Assembly: GCA_934675465.1 (NCBI GenBank)
Contig: CAKUQM010000056.1
Span: 1 to 8,496 of the forward strand
Length of the DNA: 8,496 nt
Direction of reading: 5' to 3'
From: an uncultured Erysipelotrichaceae bacterium
Lineage (GTDB): Bacteria > Bacillota_I > Bacilli_A > Erysipelotrichales > Erysipelotrichaceae
Below are positions 1 through 6,180 of this stretch, one piece after another. Under the pieces are notes generated by a model. It was not told where the DNA came from, made no database searches, and saw only the letters and a program-made list of their open reading frames with translations. The number at the start of each line of letters is the position of its first letter. Position 1 is the first letter of the stretch. The translations under genes and the position numbers were made by a program.

Positions 1-1
1 T

Positions 2-4
2 CAT
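2..4 (-). other. Possible start codon of a leftward gene leaving the window
   Basis: On the minus strand an ATG sits at 4..2. It is preceded by a purine-rich AAAGGGTG stretch (about 13-20 on the plus strand) nine bases upstream, which is a plausible Shine-Dalgarno site. Only the start codon lies in the window, so the product cannot be named. The call rests on spacing and on the promoter-like region to its right. It could be a chance ATG. Confidence 0.25.
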
Positions 5-113
5 TATCAATATCACCCTTTAAACTACATAAACGAAAATTTCAATGAAAAGAGAAAATATCGTTAATATTTAACCTGTTTGTTTAGACATCTTTAGGTC
101 TTCAAGAAGTGCC

Positions 114-147
114 TACTTATAGTACCAAAGATAGGGGGCATATGCAA
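114..147 (-). promoter_or_regulatory. Candidate leftward promoter with an overlapping dyad
   Basis: Read on the minus strand, TTGCAT (142-147) and TACTAT (119-124) are exactly 17 bp apart and resemble -35 and -10 boxes, matching consensus at 3/6 and 4/6. The -10 overlaps a short perfect dyad, TACT-ATA-AGTA (114-124), a position suited to a repressor site. A second dyad, GTTAA-TAT-TTAAC, lies at 63-75 in the presumed leader. The rest of 1-228 shows no coding frame longer than a few tens of codons. The function is inferred from spacing only. Confidence 0.3.
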
Positions 148-213
148 TAGAAAAATTGTTTTTTTGTTTTTTACTTAAAGTAGAAATTTTTCTCTTTCCT
201 TCTACAAATACTT

Positions 214-240
214 AATATAAAAGAGAAATCACTGTTTCTC
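214..240 (-). terminator. Probable intrinsic terminator of the thiN-ntdP transcript
   Basis: On the minus strand GAGAAA (240-235), a six-base loop and TTTCTC (228-223) form a hairpin followed by TTTTATATT (222-214). G-U pairs with the preceding GGG can lengthen the stem. The loop contains the TGA stop of the upstream gene. The stem is A+T-rich, so termination may be incomplete. Confidence 0.45.
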
Positions 241-798
241 CCTTTGTTCTTCATCAAATATCAATTCGAAATATTTCATTATATAGTCATTAATACAAGA
301 AAAATTAAATGGTCCTTCTTGTTTCTTAATCATATTTAATAGTTTATTCATTTGTTTATCGATGATTTTCTTAATATCATCAGAATATTTCATTTTATTG
401 GCGTGATAATGATATTCATTCTCATCAAGAATCATATAAGATCCATCAGGAAAAACCTTAACATCCAAATCATAATCAATATTTTTAACCGCTTCGCCAT
501 CATATAAACTAGGAGAAGCCAAATTACAATAATAATAAATGCCTGTCTTTCTAACCATCGAAATTATATTGAACCAAACATCATTATAATAAAAACAAAT
601 CGCTGGTTCTTTGGTTAGCCATTTACGCTTATCCGCTTCTACAACCCAGGTATGATCCGTAACCGCTACAACACAGTTATCAAAAACATCTATCACATAA
701 GCCTTTGACCATGTACGATGCAAACTTCCATCATGTTTATAAGATTGGACAAAGACACTATCTCCTACTTTTATATCCTTAAAACTCATAGCATTCAT
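229..798 (-). CDS. DUF402 nucleoside tri-/diphosphatase (Ntdp, YgaC-like)
   Basis: A 189-residue protein of the DUF402 family, like B. subtilis YgaC and the S. aureus nucleoside tri-/diphosphatase. These are soluble, metal-dependent enzymes that hydrolyse NTPs and NDPs. Family hallmarks are visible: the N-terminal SYKHDGSLHRTW (residues 19-30), EPAICFYYNDVWFNII (64-79), GIYYYCNLASP (86-96), and the acidic metal-site region around D108, D110 and D112 with LDENEY (124-129). The C-terminus beyond residue 160 is variable and looks helical. The first ATG is chosen because AGGATTAGGTG lies just upstream. A second in-frame ATG three codons later is less well spaced. The gene lies 7 bases downstream of thiN, whose TAG stop falls inside this gene's ribosome-binding region, so the two are probably co-translated. 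The family call is firm; the preferred substrate in this organism is unknown. Confidence 0.88.
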   Translation of the reverse strand: MNAMSFKDIKVGDSVFVQSYKHDGSLHRTWSKAYVIDVFDNCVVAVTDHTWVVEADKRKWLTKEPAICFYYNDVWFNIISMVRKTGIYYYCNLASPSLYDGEAVKNIDYDLDVKVFPDGSYMILDENEYHYHANKMKYSDDIKKIIDKQMNKLLNMIKKQEGPFNFSCINDYIMKYFELIFDEEQREKQ

Positions 799-805
799 TA
801 TACAC

Positions 806-1420
806 CTAATCCTTACTTTGAATAATTAGCACCCTTCCCTTATTAATAGTCAATGTACAAAATTTATCTAAAATTTCATTGCTGGTAGTGTAATTATCGT
901 TGATATCTAAATCAACATTATCCAAATTATAATAACAGGCTTCTACTTTTACATTAGCTTTTTCAAAAACAAATAATGACAAATACTTATATTCATCTTT
1001 ATAAATAACATGTACACCCTCATCTAAACAATACATTTTATTATTTTCATCAAATAAAGTAATATTTAAACTACTTAAATACAATATTTTAATATTTAGT
1101 AAGTTATGGTCTTGTCTGCCACCTAAGCAGCCATATACTTCTATTTCTTTATAGCCAAGCTCTTCAACATACTTTAGAGCATGTTCCATATCAGTATCAT
1201 CTTTAATTGGATTTAACTTAACCAACTTCTTACAATGCATTTTAATTGTTTCTAATTCATCATCAGCAACTGAATCAAAATCACCTATTCCAACATCCAT
1301 TTCAATATTTCTTAAAGCCAAATATAGACAACCCTTATCAACACCAACTAAAAAACCATCATATTTATCTTTAATAATCGGATTAAAGCCAGACACTATA
1401 TAACATTTTTTCATCAACAT
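806..1420 (-). CDS. thiN: Thiamine pyrophosphokinase
   Basis: A 204-residue ThiN/TPK-family enzyme that transfers pyrophosphate from ATP to thiamine, making the cofactor TPP. Signature motifs are GVDKG (26-30), GDFDSV (46-51), KDDTDMEHAL (73-82) and GCLGGRQDHN (97-106). The acidic residues bind Mg2+ and nucleotide, and the GGRxDH loop is diagnostic. A C-terminal beta-rich thiamine-binding domain follows, and the length is normal. The start is uncertain between ATG at 1420 and ATG at 1414 (giving MKKCYIVSG). An in-frame stop closes the frame five codons above the first ATG. Neither has a Shine-Dalgarno site, and TATAAT at 1427-1422 would place the transcript start at or near the second ATG, suggesting a leaderless mRNA. 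It is divergent from the riboswitch-controlled thiT, and together they form a thiamine salvage pair. Confidence 0.93.
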   Translation of the reverse strand: MLMKKCYIVSGFNPIIKDKYDGFLVGVDKGCLYLALRNIEMDVGIGDFDSVADDELETIKMHCKKLVKLNPIKDDTDMEHALKYVEELGYKEIEVYGCLGGRQDHNLLNIKILYLSSLNITLFDENNKMYCLDEGVHVIYKDEYKYLSLFVFEKANVKVEACYYNLDNVDLDINDNYTTSNEILDKFCTLTINKGRVLIIQSKD

Positions 1421-1439
1421 AATTATAATGGGTTATAAT
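1410..1439 (+). promoter_or_regulatory. Promoter of the TPP riboswitch-thiT-msrC transcript
   Basis: A perfect TATAAT at 1434-1439 is preceded at 17-18 bp by a weak -35-like TTCATC/TCATCA. The expected start, around 1446-1447, falls just before the first conserved bases of the TPP aptamer, which is where a riboswitch leader should begin. The promoter overlaps the thiN start region, so the two divergent transcripts may compete. Confidence 0.55.
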
Positions 1440-1440
1440 A
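1422..1440 (-). promoter_or_regulatory. Promoter(s) of thiN, almost abutting its start codon
   Basis: On the minus strand TATAAT lies at 1427-1422 and TATTAT at 1440-1435. Either could be the -10 of thiN, giving a transcript start near 1415 or 1428. The mRNA would then have no leader, or one of about eight bases. No good -35 is seen; an extended or activator-dependent promoter is possible. The region interlocks with the rightward -10 at 1434-1439. Confidence 0.4.
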
Positions 1441-1447
1441 TCATTTG

Positions 1448-1565
1448 TGAACAGGGGTGCAAGTAATTGCTGAGAAATACCCTTATCACCTGAACTAGTT
1501 AATGCTAGCGTAGGGAGTTTCAAAAATATTTTGAGTACCTTACGCCTGCGAATCATTCGGAGGTA
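1448..1565 (+). promoter_or_regulatory. TPP (THI-element) riboswitch with a translational expression platform
   Basis: The conserved THI-box elements occur in order: ACAGGGGTGC (1451-1460), CTGAGA (1470-1475), TACCC (about 1478-1482), ACCTGAACTAG (1491-1501 region), TTAATGC (about 1499-1505) and GCGTAGGGA (1508-1516). Downstream, CCTGCGAA (1545-1552) can pair with TTCGGAGG (1556-1563). That stem buries the thiT Shine-Dalgarno GGAGG (1559-1563). A competing pairing exists between the aptamer's 3' strand GCGTAGGG (1508-1515) and CCTTACGC (1538-1545), bridging a small CAAAA/TTTTG hairpin (1519-1535). So TPP binding should free CCT for the sequestering stem and turn thiT off. No U-tract follows, which argues for translational rather than termination control. 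Confidence 0.95.
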
Positions 1566-1574
1566 TTTTATTTT

Positions 1575-2138
1575 ATGAACAAAAAAACTAGAAAAATCGT
1601 CTTTGTAGGTCTATACATTGCCCTAGCCGTAGTCCTACAATATGTCTCTGGCCTAATCCCATTCTTGCAAATGCCAAATGGTGGTAACATTGATCTTGGT
1701 GTAATTCCAGTATTAATGGCATCTTATCAATTTGGCTACAAAACCGGTATCTTCACAGGCTTATTATGTTGGTTAATCAACTTAGTATTAGGTATTAGCG
1801 GTTCATGGTTTGTATCTATACCACAATACTTATTCGACTACATTCTACCAGTTTCATTATTAGGTCTAGCAAGTGCATTTCCTAAAATTGGTAAGATTAA
1901 TAATATCTACACTGGTGTTACTGGTGCTATGATTCTTAAATATTTATCACACGTATTATCTGGTGTATACTACTGGTTCCCAGAAACAACATATGCAGGT
2001 TCATTAGCATCTTGGTTATTCTCATTAAACTACAACCTATACTACAACCTAGCTACACTAATTGTTGCCTTAATCGTAGTTGTTGCCATCATCAGTAAAC
2101 TTGATAAGAATAACGAATTTAAAGCAGTTAAAAAATAG
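1575..2138 (+). CDS. thiT: Thiamine-specific ECF transporter S-component ThiT
   Basis: A 187-residue, very hydrophobic protein with about six membrane segments. It matches ThiT/YuaJ, the membrane subunit that captures thiamine and works with the shared EcfA/A'/T module, which is not in this window. Family marks include MPNGGNIDLGVIPVL (33-47), the SIPQYLFDY loop leading into ILPVSLLG (81-97), KYLSHVLSG (122-130) with H126, W134, and LNYNLYYN (151-158). Compared from memory with L. lactis ThiT, the ligand-binding Glu84 aligns with D88, His125 with H126, Asn151 with N154, and Tyr146 with F149. Two pocket positions therefore appear substituted. The ATG follows GGAGG by 11 bases, slightly long, within the TPP riboswitch platform. 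The TAG stop is followed 15 bases later by msrC in the same frame. Confidence 0.95.
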   Translation: MNKKTRKIVFVGLYIALAVVLQYVSGLIPFLQMPNGGNIDLGVIPVLMASYQFGYKTGIFTGLLCWLINLVLGISGSWFVSIPQYLFDYILPVSLLGLASAFPKIGKINNIYTGVTGAMILKYLSHVLSGVYYWFPETTYAGSLASWLFSLNYNLYYNLATLIVALIVVVAIISKLDKNNEFKAVKK

Positions 2139-2153
2139 TATACAATAGTAGTC

Positions 2154-2612
2154 GTGAATGACATTATTATTGAACAAACAAAAGAAATATTAGAAACAGA
2201 ACATATTCTTAGTGCTCTATCAAACATCAGTGCACTAATTTATCACGAAATTCCTTTTATTAGTTGGGCAGGTTATTATTTCTATAATAATAACGAGCTA
2301 ATTCTCGGTCCATTTCAAGGTAAAGTAGCATGTTCTAAAATTAAAGTTGGCAAAGGCGTATGTGGCGTATCATTTGAAAAAAGAATATTACTAAACGTAC
2401 CTGATGTCCATAAATTTGAAGGACATATAGCTTGCGATAGCGAATCATGTAGTGAACTTGTTATCCCGCTTATGTATGAAGATAAAATCTTTGGAGTTCT
2501 TGACTTGGATTCTAATCAATATTATCGCTTTGGTAGTGCTGATGAAGAATTATTCACCGAGATTGCTGACTTAATTTCTAAAAAACTCTATAACTTAAAA
2601 GCACTTCGCTAA
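2154..2612 (+). CDS. msrC: Free methionine-(R)-sulfoxide reductase (GAF domain)
   Basis: A 152-residue single GAF-domain enzyme of the fRMsr family, which reduces free L-methionine-(R)-sulfoxide in the cytoplasm using thioredoxin-type electrons. C60, C70 and C94 have the same spacing (10 and 24) as the three active cysteines of E. coli fRMsr (84/94/118). The acidic substrate residues fall at E101, D117 and D119. Conserved strings are VGKGVCG (65-71), VPDVH (82-86), HIACDS (91-96) and GVLDLDS (114-120). GTG is the only workable start: the next in-frame Met is at residue 107, and the frame is closed upstream by the thiT stop. No Shine-Dalgarno site precedes it, so translation probably depends on ribosomes finishing thiT. 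The last codons form the left arm of the terminator. Confidence 0.93.
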   Translation: MNDIIIEQTKEILETEHILSALSNISALIYHEIPFISWAGYYFYNNNELILGPFQGKVACSKIKVGKGVCGVSFEKRILLNVPDVHKFEGHIACDSESCSELVIPLMYEDKIFGVLDLDSNQYYRFGSADEELFTEIADLISKKLYNLKALR

Positions 2613-2645
2613 CCATACACAAACGGTTAAACGAAGTGCTTTTTC
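2597..2645 (+). terminator. Strong intrinsic terminator after msrC, likely bidirectional
   Basis: AAAAGCACTTCG (2597-2608) pairs perfectly with CGAAGTGCTTTT (2632-2643). An inner TAACC/GGTTA stem (2610-2614 with 2625-2629) adds to it, with a ten-base loop. A T-rich tract follows rightward. Leftward the hairpin is followed by TTTTAAG, so it should also stop the convergent operon ending at 2651. The msrC stop codon lies in the hairpin. Confidence 0.9.
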
Positions 2646-2650
2646 TTTAA

Positions 2651-3625
2651 TTACTTTTCACCAATAATCTTTATACCAGCTGACCTTCTAAGTTCATCAA
2701 GTATCTTCATGTTATGTAAAGTTAACATCAAATAGTCATTAGCTTTACGATAATTTTTATAATCATACATTAATTTAAAATCATTAATTTCATCAAGATA
2801 TTGATTCTTAGTCACATAAGCTCTTTCTTTTACAGTTCCATCATTTAAGCAAATACGATATTCGTTAAAATTACTTGGCGCCATGTTGCATTCAATATAA
2901 CCTTCTTCACCCCTAATAGAAAAACCGCTGCCACCATTAGCATCTTTCCCGTTAATAGAATTTACAATAAAATCATCATACTTTAAAATCGCAACACCAG
3001 AAGTATCAATGCCTCTTTCAATATTAGGAAAATACTTAACAGCCTTAGGCAATCCAAATAAGCCTATAATAAACGAAAGATTATATACACCCAAATCCAT
3101 TAAAGCACCACCTGACATCTCAGGATTAAAAGCACTAGTAACTTCACCATTTTTAAATCGATCATATTTAGAAGAATACTTATAAAAATCCACATTAACC
3201 GTTCTAATACGACCAATTTTTTTAATATCATCCTTCAATTGTTTAAAGGCTAAATTATGAAGAGTAGTAGTCGCATCAAATAAGAAGCACTTTTGAGAAT
3301 TAGCCAATAAAACCAAATCCTTCGCTTCTTCCAAGTTAGAACACATAGGTTTCTCACAAATAACATTTTTCCCTGCTAGTAAGGCTTTCTTCGCATATGA
3401 ATAATGCAGATGATTAGGAAGAGCTAAATAAACAGTATCAAAGATATCTGAAGTTAAAACCGCATCATAATCATTGGCATTATAACTAACATTATTAGCT
3501 CTTGCGAACTCTTCGGTTTTTGTAGCATCTCTACCAACACAGGCAAAAACTTCAACATTAGCCATTTTAAAAGCTTCAATTAATAATGAACAAATTTTAC
3601 TAGTCCCAACAGTTACAATTCTCAT
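2651..3625 (-). CDS. Gfo/Idh/MocA family NAD(P)-dependent oxidoreductase
   Basis: A 324-residue protein with an N-terminal Rossmann fold and a C-terminal alpha/beta substrate domain, typical of sugar, inositol and related dehydrogenases. Visible marks, numbered from the start chosen here, are MRIVTVGTSKIC at the N-terminus (a variant dinucleotide loop common in Firmicute members), LALPNHLHY (67-75), the CEKP motif (90-93) with the usual catalytic Lys, and GGALMDLGVY (173-182). An upstream GTG at 3640 would add five residues. I prefer ATG at 3625 because GTGGGAAG lies at good spacing before it and the protein then begins at the first beta strand. It is the last gene of the operon, 36 bases after the carboxypeptidase. 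The substrate cannot be deduced; the neighbours are housekeeping genes. It ends next to the shared terminator. Confidence 0.85.
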   Translation of the reverse strand: MRIVTVGTSKICSLLIEAFKMANVEVFACVGRDATKTEEFARANNVSYNANDYDAVLTSDIFDTVYLALPNHLHYSYAKKALLAGKNVICEKPMCSNLEEAKDLVLLANSQKCFLFDATTTLHNLAFKQLKDDIKKIGRIRTVNVDFYKYSSKYDRFKNGEVTSAFNPEMSGGALMDLGVYNLSFIIGLFGLPKAVKYFPNIERGIDTSGVAILKYDDFIVNSINGKDANGGSGFSIRGEEGYIECNMAPSNFNEYRICLNDGTVKERAYVTKNQYLDEINDFKLMYDYKNYRKANDYLMLTLHNMKILDELRRSAGIKIIGEK

Positions 3626-3661
3626 ATTTCTTCCCACCACTTCTTAATTTCAAATCAACAA

Positions 3662-4597
3662 TTAGTTATATAAATATTCTAATACAGAAATCGCATCAAT
3701 AAAATGATAGTTTTCATTAGCTACATAAGGATTACCAGGTGCACTAGCTAAAATCAACAAATAAGATCTGCCACCAGTAGAATATAGAACCATTAGATTC
3801 TCTCCTGCCTCACCTGTAAAACCAGTTTTACCACCATATATCGTGATCTCATCAAAATAATTCTCTAAACTTCTTAAAGTGCTTCTAACCGTAATGCCAT
3901 CATCCAAAGTATAACGATATGACTTCAAGATTTCCTTTGCATCAGCATTATTCAAAGTATCAATCACAACACGCGCATAATCATCTAAAGTTGTATATAG
4001 ACTTTCATCATGTAAACCAGTAGTATTAGTAAAATGAGAGTCTTTAATGCCCAAACTACTTAGATTACTATTCATCAAACTGATGAGATCTTTCCCTTGG
4101 CTACTAAAATAATTTTCTAAAGCTAAGCCAGCATCACCACCACTAGGTAACACCAAAGCATACAATAAATCTTTCAAAGTATAATCATAATTGACTTTAA
4201 TGCCAGCCAAAGAAGCATTCGCTTCAATTAATCTTGCATAATCAGCATTTGAAATTGATGAAAACTCATTTAAATCATTCGTATTCTTAACGACCGTATC
4301 GAGAGTAACCACTTTAGTTAATGAAGCTGGATAAAACTTATCAAAGATATTTTTGCCATAAAGAACCATAAAATCATTTAAACGCACCAACATATATGAC
4401 TTAGAATATAAATCCAGATCTAGTTCCTTCATATCGCTATAATCCATTTCATTGATAGTGACATCCTTATCGAATACTTCGATTTTATTCTCAATCTCAT
4501 ATAAAGCGTAAATTAAACCACTCAATATAAAAGATAATAATATTATCAAGAATATCAATCTACCAATTCTAAGTTTTCTCTTCTTTTTCTTCGCCAT
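3662..4597 (-). CDS. D-alanyl-D-alanine carboxypeptidase, peptidase S11 family
   Basis: A membrane-anchored penicillin-binding protein that trims the terminal D-Ala from peptidoglycan stem peptides outside the cell. A lysine/arginine-rich start is followed by one hydrophobic segment (about residues 13-33), a signal anchor. The catalytic motifs are in order: SLTK (92-95), SGG (152-154) and KTG (257-259) within GGKTGFTGEAG. The second motif, normally SxN, reads SGGD, so the Asn is replaced by Gly. ATG at 4597 is chosen; it follows the recO stop as TAAAATG, suggesting termination-reinitiation. An in-frame TTG at 4606, five bases after AGGGA, would add three residues and overlap recO by 8 bases. 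Its presence indicates a cell wall, excluding true mollicutes. Confidence 0.88.
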   Translation of the reverse strand: MAKKKKRKLRIGRLIFLIILLSFILSGLIYALYEIENKIEVFDKDVTINEMDYSDMKELDLDLYSKSYMLVRLNDFMVLYGKNIFDKFYPASLTKVVTLDTVVKNTNDLNEFSSISNADYARLIEANASLAGIKVNYDYTLKDLLYALVLPSGGDAGLALENYFSSQGKDLISLMNSNLSSLGIKDSHFTNTTGLHDESLYTTLDDYARVVIDTLNNADAKEILKSYRYTLDDGITVRSTLRSLENYFDEITIYGGKTGFTGEAGENLMVLYSTGGRSYLLILASAPGNPYVANENYHFIDAISVLEYLYN

Positions 4598-4598
4598 T

Positions 4599-5306
4599 TT
4601 ACCCAAACAATTCCCTATATATTTTAAAAGATTTTAAGTTGATTTCACTGTTCAATTCGTAAAATTCAACCAACAATTTAAAATCATCAAAACTAAATTC
4701 AATATCCTTAATAACATCATAATTTTCAAAAGAAGCTTTATTAATCAAACGAAACTTCTTTAAAGTATCAACTTCCATTAAATCTTCGCCTTGAACATGG
4801 TTCAAACATATAAAACCACCAAGTCGTTTTGAAATAGACACAACTTTTTTATTCGAGCATATTACACACTGATCTACTTCAGGACTAATACCTGATATCT
4901 TTAAAATATATGATAAATAAAGCGATCCTAACAAATAACAATTCTTATTATTTATATTCCTAAACACAAACAATAAGTTATCAAACATATCATAGTCTCT
5001 AAGTTCTTTAGACTTAATAGATACTTCAGCTAAGATATCCTTAAAAGCCATTAGTTTCATATTATCGTCATAATAATTCTCCAATAGTTTTCTATCATAA
5101 ACTGTATACATCGTCTTATTATCTTTATAATCAATTAAAAATTCATATAAACAAAAATTATAAAAATGATGATGACTACTAGTTTTTTTTGAACCCCTAG
5201 CTACAAAAGAAAAGAAAAGATGATCTGATGTGAGACAGTCAATCAAAAGATCATTTTCCTTATAATCACTTATTTTTAATACAAGACCCTCTACTTTATC
5301 ATTCAT
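4599..5306 (-). CDS. recO: DNA repair protein RecO
   Basis: A 235-residue recombination mediator that, with RecR, loads RecA onto SSB-coated single-stranded DNA. The N-terminal OB-fold start VEGLVLKISDYKENDLLIDCLT (5-26) and ARGSKK (36-41) are typical. A zinc finger in the helical domain uses C147, C150, C167 and H170 (CVIC followed by GGFICLNH). Length is at the normal 230-260 size. The ATG overlaps the end of era in an ATGAATGA arrangement, with AGGT eight bases upstream inside era. Overall similarity to well-studied RecO proteins is low, as is usual for this fast-diverging family. The position directly after era is the classic Firmicute arrangement. Confidence 0.9.
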   Translation of the reverse strand: MNDKVEGLVLKISDYKENDLLIDCLTSDHLFFSFVARGSKKTSSHHHFYNFCLYEFLIDYKDNKTMYTVYDRKLLENYYDDNMKLMAFKDILAEVSIKSKELRDYDMFDNLLFVFRNINNKNCYLLGSLYLSYILKISGISPEVDQCVICSNKKVVSISKRLGGFICLNHVQGEDLMEVDTLKKFRLINKASFENYDVIKDIEFSFDDFKLLVEFYELNSEINLKSFKIYRELFG

Positions 5307-6180
5307 TAAAATAACCTAAGTCAAACAACTTCTTAGACTTATTCAACCAGTCTTCCTCAACCTTCACAAACAAGTTAAGATAAACCTTCTTGCCAAGTAA
5401 TTCCTTGATATCCTTACTAGAAGACATATTAATCTTCTTAAGCATAGAACCTTGTTTGCCGATAATAATACCCTTATGAGACTCCTTATTTACAATAATA
5501 GAAGCTGTAATCATAGCCTTATTATCTAAATTCTTGAATTCATCAATCTTTACAGCTGTAAAATGAGGAATTTCTTGAGAAGTAAAAAGGATAATCTTTT
5601 CTCTAATAATCTCTGAAATTTTAAATTCTAAAGAAGTAACCTCAGTTTGATCAGTTGGATAATACAAAGGTCCTTCGTTTAAATACTTCTCAGCAGTTTT
5701 TAATAATTCATCAATATTTGTTTTATTTTGAGCACTGATAGGAATGATTTCTTTAAAATCATAATGACTACTTGCATAGTTACATCTTTCCATTAGCTTT
5801 TCCTTATTAACTTCATCAATCTTATTAAAAACGCAGAAGACAGGAATATCAAAACTAAACAGTTTATCTAAAACTGCCTTATCTTCATTATTTAAGCCCT
5901 TAGAAGAATCAACTAAATAAAAGATAATATCTGCACCGTCAGCTTGAGCATAAGCTTCTTTATTCATATAGGTGCCCAAGTAATTCTTAGCTTCATGAAT
6001 ACCTGGAGTATCCACAAAAACAATCTGTATATCATCCTTATTCAAAATTCCTTGAATAGAATTTCTAGTAGTTTGTGCCTTATAAGTCGCGATAGCTACA
6101 TTGCGATCTAAAATCGTATTAATTAAAGTAGACTTACCTGCATTAGGCTTTCCAATTAACGCAATAAAACCTGATTTCAT
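5299..6180 (-). CDS. era: GTPase Era (16S rRNA-binding ribosome maturation factor)
   Basis: A 293-residue essential GTPase that binds the 3' end of 16S rRNA and couples 30S assembly to growth. All switch motifs are present: G1 GKPNAGKS (10-17), QTTRN in the G2 region (36-40), G3 DTPG (57-60), G4 NKID (119-122) and G5 SA (149-150). The C-terminal KH RNA-binding domain carries GIIIGKQGSM (237-246). Length and domain order are normal. The ATG is contiguous with the cdd TAG stop (TAGATG). The nearest Shine-Dalgarno-like AAGGA is 13 bases away, so coupling to cdd is likely. It overlaps recO by 8 bases. Confidence 0.98.
   Translation of the reverse strand: MKSGFIALIGKPNAGKSTLINTILDRNVAIATYKAQTTRNSIQGILNKDDIQIVFVDTPGIHEAKNYLGTYMNKEAYAQADGADIIFYLVDSSKGLNNEDKAVLDKLFSFDIPVFCVFNKIDEVNKEKLMERCNYASSHYDFKEIIPISAQNKTNIDELLKTAEKYLNEGPLYYPTDQTEVTSLEFKISEIIREKIILFTSQEIPHFTAVKIDEFKNLDNKAMITASIIVNKESHKGIIIGKQGSMLKKINMSSSKDIKELLGKKVYLNLFVKVEEDWLNKSKKLFDLGYFNE

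Noticed and set aside
82..150. Small RNA or known riboswitch in the left intergenic region, or a degraded helix-turn-helix coding fragment
   Set aside because: No consensus of a known RNA class is present, and translation of all frames is interrupted after short runs with no clear family match.
149..193. Inverted repeat AGAAAAATT / AAATTTTTCT as a terminator
   Set aside because: The arms are purely A+T-rich, the loop is over 25 bases and no U-run follows correctly. It is likely compositional.
2136..2138. TAG between thiT and msrC as a recoded (sense) codon
   Set aside because: TAG also ends thiN, cdd and the phosphatase gene at normal positions, so it is an ordinary stop. A ThiT-GAF fusion has no family precedent that I know.
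2042..2227. 61-codon open frame on the minus strand across the thiT/msrC junction
   Set aside because: It is antisense to two well-supported genes and matches no family. It is a frame shadow.
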